A DNA stretch of 35,194 nt from positions 1 to 35,194 of the forward strand of contig CAJTRG010000015.1 in NCBI GenBank assembly GCA_910578585.1. Reading direction: 5' to 3'. This DNA comes from an uncultured Mailhella sp. (GTDB lineage: Bacteria; Desulfobacterota; Desulfovibrionia; Desulfovibrionales; Desulfovibrionaceae). The notes beneath the pieces are model-generated. The model saw only the letters and a list, made by a program, of their open reading frames with translations, made no database searches and was not told where the DNA came from. The first letter of the stretch is position 1. Each line of letters begins with the position of its first letter. Position numbers and translations under genes: made by a program. Positions 6,815 through 14,786 of the stretch are shown piece by piece.

Positions 6815-7354
6815 TTAGAAACGGAAACCATAAGACACCATGAACATATTGAAGCCGTCATTATCGTTGTTCATGTGCGCATGAGAGAAATGAGCTGCGT
6901 CAATTTGCAGGCTGTGTCTGAAGGTTTCACCAAACTGCACGCCAAGCGCTGCTTTTGAACGGAACTGAAAATGCTGTCCCAGGTCATGCGTGCCAATAGA
7001 TGTTCCGCCTTGGAAACTTCCGCCAAAAGTACCGGAAATATACGGACGCCACCAGCCTTCGCGCGGGAAAACCAATAAAAGACCGCCGGACAAGGTTCCG
7101 CCAAGAATTTCATCGTCAGAATCATGATGCCAGTAATTCAAAGAAAGCTCTGCCAAAGGCTGTATTGAAATCCAGTCATTTTCATAGTTAAAAAAGTCAA
7201 AAGTTGTCCGCAGGGTCAAATCGCCGACTGCCGCATCTTCTGTTCCTGTTCCTGCACCGACAAAAATCCACCAGTCGTTTGCAAGAGAGGAGGCAGGGCG
7301 AACCATTGCCAAACTCATTACCATAAACGCAAAAAGCGCAATTTTTTTCAACAT
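6815..7354 (-). CDS. PagL-like lipid A 3-O-deacylase (acyloxyacyl hydrolase family)
   Basis: A 179-residue outer-membrane beta-barrel candidate. The N-terminus has a clear signal peptide (about residues 1-25, cleavage after SSLA). Alternating beta strands follow, and the protein ends in Phe (YGFRF), the usual outer-membrane insertion signature. Near the C-terminus AAHFSHAHMNNDNDGFN holds His155 and Ser157, matching the His-x-Ser catalytic pair of PagL, the enzyme that removes the 3-O acyl chain of lipid A. The catalytic Glu of PagL is not obvious here, so activity is not certain. Ribosome binding site AGAGG precedes the ATG. It is monocistronic, with a strong promoter at 7387-7414. Confidence 0.75.
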   Translation of the reverse strand: MLKKIALFAFMVMSLAMVRPASSLANDWWIFVGAGTGTEDAAVGDLTLRTTFDFFNYENDWISIQPLAELSLNYWHHDSDDEILGGTLSGGLLLVFPREGWWRPYISGTFGGSFQGGTSIGTHDLGQHFQFRSKAALGVQFGETFRHSLQIDAAHFSHAHMNNDNDGFNMFMVSYGFRF

Positions 7355-7386
7355 ATAAAACCTCTTCCAAAAAAATTGAACGCTTA

Positions 7387-7414
7387 ATTATACCATTTCA
7401 AAAAGATTAATCAA
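7387..7414 (-). promoter_or_regulatory. strong promoter of the PagL-like gene
   Basis: On the - strand TTGATT (7414-7409), a 16-bp spacer and a consensus TATAAT (7392-7387) with an extended TGG immediately before it. It is among the best promoters in the window. Confidence 0.75.
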
Positions 7415-7462
7415 GCCTGTAATCCGTAATAGAGTACTTCGTAACTGCTTATAATATAACGA

Positions 7463-7828
7463 TTATTTATTTTCAAAAAAATTTTTTGTCTTTCTTTTAC
7501 ACAGAAAATTCACTGCACGGGGAGCCTTTGTTTCCTGTAAACTCTTCTCTGAAAGTGCGGTATCAAGGCAATGCAAAAATTCACGCATACAGCCAAATTG
7601 CAAAGAATAATACACATTCAGCCCCTCTTTGCGCTGACCGATTAAACCCGCTTCTTTCAATTTGAGCAGGCTTTTGGAAATATGCGGCTGCTCATAATGA
7701 AGTGCATCCGCAATTTCACAGACACACTTTTCTCCGTCAGCTAAAAAATCAATAATTTCAAGGCGCACAGGATTTGCCAACGCTTTGAATATCTGCGCTT
7801 TTTGCTCATACAAAAATTTTTTATCCAT
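7463..7828 (-). CDS. ArsR/SmtB-family metal(loid)-responsive repressor
   Basis: A 121-residue winged-helix regulator. The start at 7828 (MDKKFLYEQK) is chosen because GGGAG precedes it; an upstream ATG at 7900 would place coding sequence over the operators. FKALANPVRLEIIDFLADGEKCVCEIADAL has the ArsR core, including Cys35-Val-Cys37, which matches the ELCVCDL-type site that binds As(III)/Sb(III) in classical ArsR. YEQPHISKSLLKLKEAGLI is the recognition helix. Two more Cys (80 and 87) lie near the C-terminus. It is divergent from the permease at 7949, with two operator palindromes in between, so self- and permease-repression relieved by a thiophilic metalloid is likely. Confidence 0.9.
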   Translation of the reverse strand: MDKKFLYEQKAQIFKALANPVRLEIIDFLADGEKCVCEIADALHYEQPHISKSLLKLKEAGLIGQRKEGLNVYYSLQFGCMREFLHCLDTALSEKSLQETKAPRAVNFLCKRKTKNFFENK

Positions 7829-7845
7829 GCTCTGCTCCCAGGGAC

Positions 7846-7874
7846 TTGACAATATGCCAAAAGTGGCATATTTA
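7846..7874 (+). promoter_or_regulatory. permease promoter
   Basis: TTGACA (7846-7851), 17 bp, TATTTA (7869-7874). The spacer is almost entirely occupied by operator 1, so repressor binding should block RNA polymerase directly. Confidence 0.7.
7852..7871. promoter_or_regulatory. ArsR-type operator 1
   Basis: A perfect palindrome, ATATGCCA-4-TGGCATAT. It lies between the -35 and -10 of the permease promoter. Confidence 0.7.
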
Positions 7875-7882
7875 TTCTTTAT

Positions 7883-7902
7883 ATATTCCAATATTGGCAT
7901 AT
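7883..7902. promoter_or_regulatory. ArsR-type operator 2
   Basis: ATATTCCA-4-TGGCATAT, one mismatch from operator 1. Its centre is 31 bp (about three helical turns) away. It would cover the region downstream of a - strand TTGACA (7919-7914), a plausible -35 for the regulator gene. Confidence 0.65.
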
Positions 7903-7948
7903 AAAGTGCTTTTTGTCAAATTTCAACGGTATCAATACGGAGAATTTT

Positions 7949-8917
7949 ATGTTTTTAACTATTGCTGACTATCTTGTTTACAATATACTGAACCTTTCAC
8001 CCGAAACAAGTTTTGGTGCAGCTCTGCATTTTTTTGTGTATGACGTGCTCAAAATTCTTTTTCTGCTCTGCTTGATTATTTTTACTATTTCTTTTTTGCA
8101 AACGTATCTCAATCCCCAAAAAATCAAAGCCTATATTGAAAAACAGCCAAAATTTCTTGCTCATTTTCTGGCTGCACTTTTTGGCGCAGTCACACCCTTT
8201 TGCTCCTGCTCTTCCATTCCTGTTTTTATTGGATTTATTGAAGCAAAAATTCCCTTTGGCATTGCCATGAGCTTTCTCATCACATCGCCTATGATCAATG
8301 AAATTGCCATGCTTGTGCTCGCCGGTATTTTAGGCATAAAAATCACGCTCATTTATATTGCAACAGGTATCACTATTGGCATGCTCGGCGGATATCTTCT
8401 GGAAAAACTCGGCTATGCACAGTATTTGCAAGATTATTTGCGCCTCAATACCATTCAGTTTACCCCCCGCACCTGCGCTGTCCCTGCTGCGCCGCAAATA
8501 CTTTTTTCTGCACGTATAAATACAGCTGCCCAAAAGACAAAAGTTCTTTTACGCAAAATTTGGCTTTTCATTTTGCTGGGTGTTGGCGTGGGAGCTTTTT
8601 TGCACGGCTATGTTCCGCAAGAGTTTTTCCTGCACCATATGCAGGCAGATAATATTTTTGCCGTGCCTCTGGCTGTGCTTGCCGGCATACCGCTCTATGC
8701 CGATGCCACAACCATTATCCCCATTGCCGAAGTTCTCATAAGCAAAGGCTCTGCCATTGGCACAGTTCTTGTTTTTATGATGGCAGTTGTGGGCTTGTCT
8801 CTGCCGGAAATGATTATTCTTTCAAAGGTTATGAAACGCCCGCTTATTACCCGCTATCTTATATTTATGGCACTTTGCTTTATTGGTGTGGGGTATTTTT
8901 ACAATATTATTTTGTAA
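7949..8917 (+). CDS. YraQ/ArsP-family permease (DUF318)
   Basis: A 322-residue polytopic membrane protein with about eight to nine membrane segments. The ATG at 7949 is chosen because CGGAGA lies 7 nt upstream; an in-frame ATG at 7913 overlaps regulatory DNA. The family signature TPFCSCSSIPVFIGF is present near residues 75-89, followed by ITSPMINEIAM. A second half-repeat carries AGIPLYADATTIIPIAEVLI. Members include ArsP, which exports trivalent organoarsenicals, and many permeases of unknown substrate. The divergent ArsR with a Cys-Val-Cys site supports metalloid or organometalloid efflux, but the substrate is inferred. A terminator follows at 8932-8963. Confidence 0.88.
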   Translation: MFLTIADYLVYNILNLSPETSFGAALHFFVYDVLKILFLLCLIIFTISFLQTYLNPQKIKAYIEKQPKFLAHFLAALFGAVTPFCSCSSIPVFIGFIEAKIPFGIAMSFLITSPMINEIAMLVLAGILGIKITLIYIATGITIGMLGGYLLEKLGYAQYLQDYLRLNTIQFTPRTCAVPAAPQILFSARINTAAQKTKVLLRKIWLFILLGVGVGAFLHGYVPQEFFLHHMQADNIFAVPLAVLAGIPLYADATTIIPIAEVLISKGSAIGTVLVFMMAVVGLSLPEMIILSKVMKRPLITRYLIFMALCFIGVGYFYNIIL

Positions 8918-8931
8918 TATTAAAAACTCTT

Positions 8932-8963
8932 ACGGGGAAAACTTTTCCAAAAGTTTTCCCCGT
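8932..8963 (+). terminator. permease terminator
   Basis: A perfect 15-bp inverted repeat (8932-8946 and 8949-8963) with only two bases between the arms, followed by ACCCCTTTT. Confidence 0.65.
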
Positions 8964-9019
8964 ACCCCTTTTAAAACGTTTTAATCTAATAATATCCCCT
9001 AAAATCAAATTATAAAAAC

Positions 9020-9052
9020 CAAACCGTTATAGACAACGTCTATAACGATTTG
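9020..9052 (-). terminator. dapA operon terminator
   Basis: A 15-bp stem (core arms 9025-9034 and 9038-9047, extended to 9020 and 9052 with one G-U pair in the - strand RNA) and a 3-nt loop. It is followed on the - strand by GTTTTTAT. Outer complementary segments CCCCTAAA (8996-9003) and TTTAGGGG (9057-9064) enclose it. The 8918-9120 gap holds nothing else. Confidence 0.65.
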
Positions 9053-9120
9053 CCGTTTAGGGGGTTTGAGTGGGGATAATCCCCCCAAGAAAAAGAAAAA
9101 ATAAGAAATAAAAAATTATC

Positions 9121-9996
9121 TTAGATCAATTTCATATCCTGCATTACTTTTTTCAGGACAGCAAGGGTGCTTTCCTGCATGTGGCAAAGAGGCAGGCGGA
9201 GTTCTCCGTCCACTTTACCCATGAGCGCAAGGGCTGTTTTTACAGGAATGGGGTTTGATTCAATGAACATGGCTCTGTTCAGGGGTTCAAGATAGAAGTG
9301 CAGGCGCTGTGCTTCTTTGAAATTGCCGTCTTCCCAGGCTTTGCAAAGACCGTGCACTTTCTTGGGCAAAATATTGGAGGTTACGGAAATAGTACCTTTA
9401 CCGCCAAGAGCCAGGGTGGGCAAAACCGTGGAATCATCGCCTGAAAGCAAAATGAAGTCCTTATCTGTTTTTTCCAAAATATTGGAGATTTGCACCAGAT
9501 TTCCGGTTGCTTCTTTGACCCCGATCATATCAGGAATTTGATGATACAAGCGAGCCATGGTATCGGAAGTAATATTGGAGCCTGTACGCCCCGGAACATT
9601 GTAGACCAGGAAAGGGAATGAGGCTTCTTTGCTGACAGCGCTGTAATGCTGGAAAATACCTTCCTGAGTTGGTTTATTGTAATAGGGGCTGATGAGAAGT
9701 CCGCAGTCTGCGCCGGCTTTTTTGGCAAATTGAGTCAGGCGGATAGCTTCTGCGGTATTATTTGAGCCGCATCCAGCAATAACCGGAACACGTTTCTTTG
9801 TCTGTTCAATACAAATTTTAATGGCACGTTCATGTTCTTCGTGGGTCAGCGTTGCAGATTCGCCCGTTGTCCCGCAGGGAACAAGCCCGTCAATACCTTG
9901 TTCAATTTGCCATTCAATAAATTCACGATAGGCTTCTTCGTCAATTTCTCCGTTTTTAAATGGCAAAACTAAAGCAGAAATCGCCCCTTTCAGCAT
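9121..9996 (-). CDS. dapA: 4-hydroxy-tetrahydrodipicolinate synthase
   Basis: DapA, 291 residues, condenses pyruvate with aspartate semialdehyde, the first committed step to diaminopimelate and lysine. The class I aldolase residues are all visible: GTTGE with Thr44, Tyr132 (FLVYNVPGRTG), Arg137 and Schiff-base Lys161 (IGVKEATGN). Length is typical. A good AAGGAG lies before the ATG. It is the last gene of a four-gene minus-strand operon, 9 bp after the DHH phosphoesterase. A terminator at 9020-9052 ends the unit. There is no obvious functional link between lysine synthesis and the signalling genes upstream. Confidence 0.97.
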   Translation of the reverse strand: MLKGAISALVLPFKNGEIDEEAYREFIEWQIEQGIDGLVPCGTTGESATLTHEEHERAIKICIEQTKKRVPVIAGCGSNNTAEAIRLTQFAKKAGADCGLLISPYYNKPTQEGIFQHYSAVSKEASFPFLVYNVPGRTGSNITSDTMARLYHQIPDMIGVKEATGNLVQISNILEKTDKDFILLSGDDSTVLPTLALGGKGTISVTSNILPKKVHGLCKAWEDGNFKEAQRLHFYLEPLNRAMFIESNPIPVKTALALMGKVDGELRLPLCHMQESTLAVLKKVMQDMKLI

Positions 9997-10005
9997 AATA
10001 ACTCC

Positions 10006-10998
10006 TTATTTTTGTAATACCTTCTCAATATGAGGGTATAACATAGCAAAAACGTTTTCCAATGAACCTTCTATGCCTGCACCGGCGGCATTTTTGTGTC
10101 CTCCTCCGCCAAACAGCGCCACAATGCTTCGAACATCATCATCGCCGGAAGACCGCATACTTACTTTAATAAAAGGAGAACCGTTTTTTATTTCTTCGCG
10201 CATCATCAGCGTCATGCGCACAGTTGCAACTCGGCGCATCCGTTCCACAAAACCTTCCAGTGCTTCCTTGGTTACGCCCCATTCGGCAAACAAGGTATGA
10301 GGAATGGCAATATAGGCAAGCTGTTCATTAAATGCAAATTTTACCATACTGATGAGCTTGCCCCAAAAATACATTTTTTCCTTCGTCCAGGTATTATCGA
10401 GCTTTTCACGGATTGGCGCAAGATTAAGCGGAGTTTCCACAAGTTTCGCAAGACATTCAATGGCATCCACACTGGTATTGCCAAAGGAAAAATTCCCGGT
10501 ATCCCCTGACAGGGCAACATAAAGAGGAATTGCCGCTTCTTCAAAGGTTTTATCACTGTGGGCATAGACAACATGAGCCACCATTTCTCCGGTTGCCGCC
10601 ATAGTATGATCTATCCAGTTATATTCACTGGCTATTTCTTTTTCTACCAAATGATGATCAATGCAAAGACTTTTCCTGCCTGCAAAATACGGTGCAAAAG
10701 CATCACCAAAACGGTGCGCTTCAGAGCCGTCCAGAAGAACAACGAGGGGATCGGCAAAAGGAATTGCCGCTAAATCAGTATAATAAGCACAGGGCACAGC
10801 CAAAAAGGAAAAGCGAAGAGGCAGGGGGTCTTCATTATAAATACAGACATTTTTCCCAAGCTCTTTTTGCAAAAACCATGCTAAGCCAATGGCTGAACCA
10901 ATGGCATCCCCGTCTGGATTTGTGTGCATGGTAACAACAATGTCTTGGTATTGTTTTAATACTTCCAGACATTTTTTTGCTTCACTGCGTACTTCCAT
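10006..10998 (-). CDS. nrnA: DHH/DHHA1 phosphoesterase, NrnA-like (nanoRNase / pAp phosphatase)
   Basis: A 330-residue enzyme of the bifunctional oligoribonuclease/pAp phosphatase family. Metal-binding motifs are in order: HTNPDGDAIGSA (His25, Asp29, Asp31), Asp90 (VVLLDGSE), Asp114-His115-His116 (CIDHH) and the DHHA1 substrate loop GGGGHKNAAG (297-306). NrnA-type enzymes remove nucleotides from 2-5-nt RNAs, including pGpG, and release phosphate from pAp. It lies 3 bp after the HPt gene and downstream of an EAL protein, so clearing the pGpG made by that protein is an attractive role. That role is an inference. The family also includes cyclic dinucleotide phosphodiesterases and pAp-only enzymes. 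Confidence 0.88.
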   Translation of the reverse strand: MEVRSEAKKCLEVLKQYQDIVVTMHTNPDGDAIGSAIGLAWFLQKELGKNVCIYNEDPLPLRFSFLAVPCAYYTDLAAIPFADPLVVLLDGSEAHRFGDAFAPYFAGRKSLCIDHHLVEKEIASEYNWIDHTMAATGEMVAHVVYAHSDKTFEEAAIPLYVALSGDTGNFSFGNTSVDAIECLAKLVETPLNLAPIREKLDNTWTKEKMYFWGKLISMVKFAFNEQLAYIAIPHTLFAEWGVTKEALEGFVERMRRVATVRMTLMMREEIKNGSPFIKVSMRSSGDDDVRSIVALFGGGGHKNAAGAGIEGSLENVFAMLYPHIEKVLQK

Positions 10999-11001
10999 GA
11001 T

Positions 11002-11340
11002 CTATCCAGCTAAAAGCTGCTGTACCTCATCTCTCAATTTCAAAATCTTTTCAACATATTCTTCGGCATTTTCCATATTTTGGGCCCGAAGTCTTTCTGT
11101 CAATTCACAAATAGCCTGATAAAGAGGGCCGGCGGACAAGTTTCCGCCCACGCCTTTCAAGGTATGGCATGCCTCAAAAGCCGCTTTGCAGTCTCCGGCT
11201 TTTACAGATTCTTTCAATTGCTCAAAAGTGGTATCAGCGAAAAACATGTTAAAGCAAGTGCAATACAACTCCTTATCATTCACAAAGCGTTCCAGAGCTT
11301 CTTCGACATTACAGCCCCAATTTCGCAAACGATCAATCAT
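11002..11340 (-). CDS. HPt (histidine phosphotransfer) domain protein
   Basis: A 112-residue single-domain HPt protein. The motif ACHTLKGVGGNLS places the phospho-accepting histidine at position 59 inside a four-helix bundle. It would carry phosphate between a hybrid histidine kinase and the receiver domain of the gene immediately upstream (9 bp away, same operon). No kinase is in the window. Four Cys within the first 60 residues (10, 27, 29, 51) are more than usual but have no clear meaning. The ATG overlaps no neighbour, and three bases separate its stop from the next start, so it is tightly co-transcribed with nrnA. Confidence 0.9.
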   Translation of the reverse strand: MIDRLRNWGCNVEEALERFVNDKELYCTCFNMFFADTTFEQLKESVKAGDCKAAFEACHTLKGVGGNLSAGPLYQAICELTERLRAQNMENAEEYVEKILKLRDEVQQLLAG

Positions 11341-11349
11341 AAGTCACAC

Positions 11350-14300
11350 CTATTCGTTTAAGAGATATAATGTATTATTTCCTTGCTGCATAGCGAGTTC
11401 ACATGCAGTTTGAGTTTTTTTGACTGCCAGATTATACGTATTTTGTTCCTGTAATAGAACAGCACCAATATTTCCAATGATTTTATTAGAAAAATCTTTC
11501 TTGTTATATTCATTCATGGCAATGCATACTTCATTTGCCTTTTGCAGCACAATATTTTTATCAGAAACATTCTGCATAAGCACGGCAAAATCAAATTCAT
11601 TGAGCCGCGCCACAACATCGCTGTTTCTAAAGATTTGCCGCAAAATATTGGACATGGCAATGACAGAATAATTGGAAGCCTTTTTCGGACAGCTGGAAGC
11701 GGAATATTCTTTGGACAGGCTGATATAGAATAATGCTCCAAACTTATCGCTGAAGACTTCAAAGTAATTATTCACAGCTTTTTCAAAAAGTTCTTCCGTA
11801 TACAGGCCAGTTGCAAGATCACGCTGAGCACGCAAATCATCAATATTAAGATAATGGTGCGTGGAGCCAAGTTCATCAAGATAGCAAAAGCCTAAAACTG
11901 TCTTATCAGTTGGGTTTTTAATCAAACTTAAATTGAAGCATACCCATTTGAAATCTTTTCCTGTCAAATAGCGGAAATCAAAGCTCAGTTTCCTGTTTTG
12001 TGAAGATAAAAGGCTCATGGAATAAATACACATAAGCTGGGCAAAGCGTTCCTTGTCATCAGGATGAATAAGCATATTGCCAACGCGCGTAAAGAATTCA
12101 TCCACAGAATGTCCCTTGCTGTAGCCCATGTTTCCCAGGAATTTTGGAGAATGGCGCAGAACGCTCATTGACTCAACATCGATTTCCATATAATTGGTAT
12201 CGCTTGCAGCAATAGTGTTTCTAAATTCCTGTTCACGCTCAAAGATTTCCTGATTGATCATAGAATGGGTCACATTTTCAAAATAAATAACAGCAAGCTG
12301 AGCTTTGCCTTCCAAAGACAAAATCTTATAACTCAGTTTATACCATGCACGGTTGAAAACATGGCGAATAAAGGAAACAAGAAGGGGCTTTTCCTGAGCC
12401 TTGCCAGCAAAAATATCATCCAGCATGGCAATAATCTCGTTCTTTTGTTCAAAAGGAAGCATATACTTTTCTTTGACTTCTTTCTGATAATCAAAAACAA
12501 GCTTTTCCATGTCCAAAGATTTTGCCAGCACGTTATTAATGCGAAGCTTCTTATCAATTAAATTAACATCAATAATCGCTGATTTGCTGTATTCCAGCAC
12601 AAGATTAAAGCGTTCTTCCTGAAGATCTGCAATAAGCTCTTTATTCTTTTCTTCAGTAACATTGCGAAGCTGCATAATAAAGATTTTGCTGTTGTAGGTT
12701 TGCTGCAAATAGCTGACGCGCCCACGGTTCCAGGAAATCATACCCGTATGAGGAGACTGCACACGTACAACTATTTCAGTCCAGTGCTTGTCTTCATCTA
12801 AATTTTTCAGTTCTGCCAGCACTCTGTCTCTGTCTTCCGGAAGAATAAAATCAAGCGCGTGGCAGGTTGTGGCGATAAATTCCTGACTGTTTTCCATGAT
12901 TTCATCATAGAAATACTTGTTCACCCGCAAAATTTCCAGATTGTCACCGCGAAGTTCCATAATAGCAAGAGGCAGGGTGAACAAATTGAAAATCTGGTTA
13001 AAGGTGGAATTGCCGCTGTACAAATCCTTAATCGGCACAATGGTGTCTTGATTGGAGGTTGTGACCATGGCATCGCCAAATTTATTCAGGCGTTCTTCAT
13101 ATTCTTCAATAGGGAATGGCTTGGAGAAGAAATAGCCCTGCCCGTTGTAGCAGCCAATACTGCGCAGATACTCAACCTGTTCAATGGTTTCAACACCTTC
13201 TGCAATAACAGGCAAGTTGAGCCATTTTGCCATATAGACAATAAAATGGATAATATTTTTGGATTTTTCGTCTGATTCATTGAAGTTTTTCAAAAAGCGC
13301 ATGTCGATTTTCAAAAGGTCAACAGGCACTTCTGTGAGCATATTGAGTGAAGAATAACCAGTACCGAAATCGTCCATGGAAATGGAAAAACCAAGGTCAC
13401 GCAGTCTGTTGATCACATAAATCAATTGATCTGAATCTTGCGTATAGGAAGTTTCCGTAATTTCAAATTCAATCAGGCTATGGTCAAGTTTATTTTTTGC
13501 CATAACCTCAACAATAAGCTCACACAAATTAGGACGGTAAATATCAGCACGGGAAAGGTTTACACTGAAAGGAACAAGGGGAACATTTTTGTCCTGCAAA
13601 GCGCGAAGGGTTTTGCAAACCTCTTCGAAAACAAACATATCCAGCTCAACAATAAATCCATTCTTCTCAAAAACAGGAATAAATTTAATGGGAGGAATAA
13701 GCCCTTTTTTGGGATGTTTCCAGCGCACCAGCGTTTCAACCCCAATGGTGGCAAAGGTATTCAAATCAAATTTTGGCTGAATATACACAACAAATTGCCT
13801 ATCCTGCAATGCTGTGTTCATTTCATTGACAATTTCCTGCTCTTCAGTAATTTTTTCATGCACGCTGCCATTGTAATATTCAATAAAGGTATCGTATTTG
13901 CCAACAATATTCTTGAGCGCAAGGTTTGCTCTGTCGCACATTACACTGACGCTCATATTGATGTCCTCAATAACAAAAACACCAAAATTAACTTTTATTT
14001 TCAAGCTGATAGGGAAATTTTCAAGGAGAGACATCACAAAATTGGCAAATCTGAGTTCATTTTCCCGATCATGAGGCATGCACACACAGTAGCGGTCTGC
14101 TGTCAGTCTTGCACCAAAATATTTGGAGCTTTGAGAGAAACTGGATACTGTATCTGCCAGATAAATGAGCAGTTCATCACCTTTTTGTTCACCAAAGAAA
14201 TCATTCACAACCTTAAAGCGCTCAATATCAAAATAAATGAGAGAATAGGTTGTCTTTTGATCTTCCTGAATAATGGTTGCAACTTTCTCAAAGAAGGTTT

Positions 14301-14733
14301 CTTTATTATAGAGTTTCGTGAGAAAATCACGTTCAGAAGTATTTCTTAAAATAGCGTTTTCACGCAGCGCAATGGTATTGGCAATACGCTGAAAAATAAT
14401 GGCAGGATGATAGGGCTTGGCAATAAAGTCCACGGCTCCGACTTTTAAAGCACGAAGTTCTGATTCTTTGCAGTCGTCCTGAGAAGCCACAATAACAGGA
14501 ATTTCTGCATAGGAAGATTTTTTTATTTTATCTAAAAAAGCATAACCGTCCATGACGGGCATAATAAGGTCAAGTAAAATAGCCTGAATGGAATCTTTCT
14601 CTTTTTCTACAATATTCCACGCTTCCAAGCCATTTTCAGCCTGAAGAATAACGTAGCGATTTTCCAAAATCTTCACAAGAAGCTTTCTGTTTATTTCTTG
14701 ATCATCAACAATTAGTATTTTTTGCTTTTTCAT
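11350..14733 (-). CDS. response regulator with REC, degenerate GGDEF, EAL, PAS-like regions and second degenerate GGDEF
   Basis: A 1127-residue c-di-GMP phosphodiesterase-type response regulator. The start at 14733 (MKKQKILIVDDQ) is preferred because the upstream extension would translate a TA-repeat. Domains: REC 1-125 with Asp9/Asp10, phospho-acceptor Asp55 (LLDLIMPVMDG) and a KP pair; GGDEF-like 135-300 whose signature reads LTADRY (near 211), so no cyclase activity is expected; EAL 315-560 with Glu333 (ETLVRW), NLSR, EITET, Asp454-Asp455 (DDFGTGYSS), KIDMRF, IAEGVET and GQGYFFSKP, all consistent with catalysis; PAS-like segments about 590-970; and a second GGDEF-like domain with LNEFDF (near 1046), also degenerate. 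The first gene of the REC-EAL/HPt/nrnA/dapA operon. Likely hydrolyses c-di-GMP to pGpG under phosphorelay control. Confidence 0.93.
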   Translation of the reverse strand: MKKQKILIVDDQEINRKLLVKILENRYVILQAENGLEAWNIVEKEKDSIQAILLDLIMPVMDGYAFLDKIKKSSYAEIPVIVASQDDCKESELRALKVGAVDFIAKPYHPAIIFQRIANTIALRENAILRNTSERDFLTKLYNKETFFEKVATIIQEDQKTTYSLIYFDIERFKVVNDFFGEQKGDELLIYLADTVSSFSQSSKYFGARLTADRYCVCMPHDRENELRFANFVMSLLENFPISLKIKVNFGVFVIEDINMSVSVMCDRANLALKNIVGKYDTFIEYYNGSVHEKITEEQEIVNEMNTALQDRQFVVYIQPKFDLNTFATIGVETLVRWKHPKKGLIPPIKFIPVFEKNGFIVELDMFVFEEVCKTLRALQDKNVPLVPFSVNLSRADIYRPNLCELIVEVMAKNKLDHSLIEFEITETSYTQDSDQLIYVINRLRDLGFSISMDDFGTGYSSLNMLTEVPVDLLKIDMRFLKNFNESDEKSKNIIHFIVYMAKWLNLPVIAEGVETIEQVEYLRSIGCYNGQGYFFSKPFPIEEYEERLNKFGDAMVTTSNQDTIVPIKDLYSGNSTFNQIFNLFTLPLAIMELRGDNLEILRVNKYFYDEIMENSQEFIATTCHALDFILPEDRDRVLAELKNLDEDKHWTEIVVRVQSPHTGMISWNRGRVSYLQQTYNSKIFIMQLRNVTEEKNKELIADLQEERFNLVLEYSKSAIIDVNLIDKKLRINNVLAKSLDMEKLVFDYQKEVKEKYMLPFEQKNEIIAMLDDIFAGKAQEKPLLVSFIRHVFNRAWYKLSYKILSLEGKAQLAVIYFENVTHSMINQEIFEREQEFRNTIAASDTNYMEIDVESMSVLRHSPKFLGNMGYSKGHSVDEFFTRVGNMLIHPDDKERFAQLMCIYSMSLLSSQNRKLSFDFRYLTGKDFKWVCFNLSLIKNPTDKTVLGFCYLDELGSTHHYLNIDDLRAQRDLATGLYTEELFEKAVNNYFEVFSDKFGALFYISLSKEYSASSCPKKASNYSVIAMSNILRQIFRNSDVVARLNEFDFAVLMQNVSDKNIVLQKANEVCIAMNEYNKKDFSNKIIGNIGAVLLQEQNTYNLAVKKTQTACELAMQQGNNTLYLLNE

Positions 14734-14770
14734 GTTTGGTCCGTTTTTTGATATATACCTTGTATTTTGG

Positions 14771-14786
14771 TATATATATATATATA
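14771..14786. repeat. (TA)8 dinucleotide tract in the divergent promoter region
   Basis: Sixteen bases of alternating TA lie 38 bp upstream of the EAL protein start, in a 198-bp divergent gap that is very AT-rich. Copies could slip and change promoter spacing. The gap also serves the + strand gene at 14932, whose AAAGGAGA ribosome site is excellent. I could not single out one promoter for either gene. Confidence 0.5.

Noticed and set aside
13438..14349. 303-residue + strand frame inside the GGDEF/EAL gene
   Set aside because: It is antisense to clear REC-GGDEF-EAL coding sequence, has no ribosome site and shows only Asn/Lys/Phe-rich shadow sequence.
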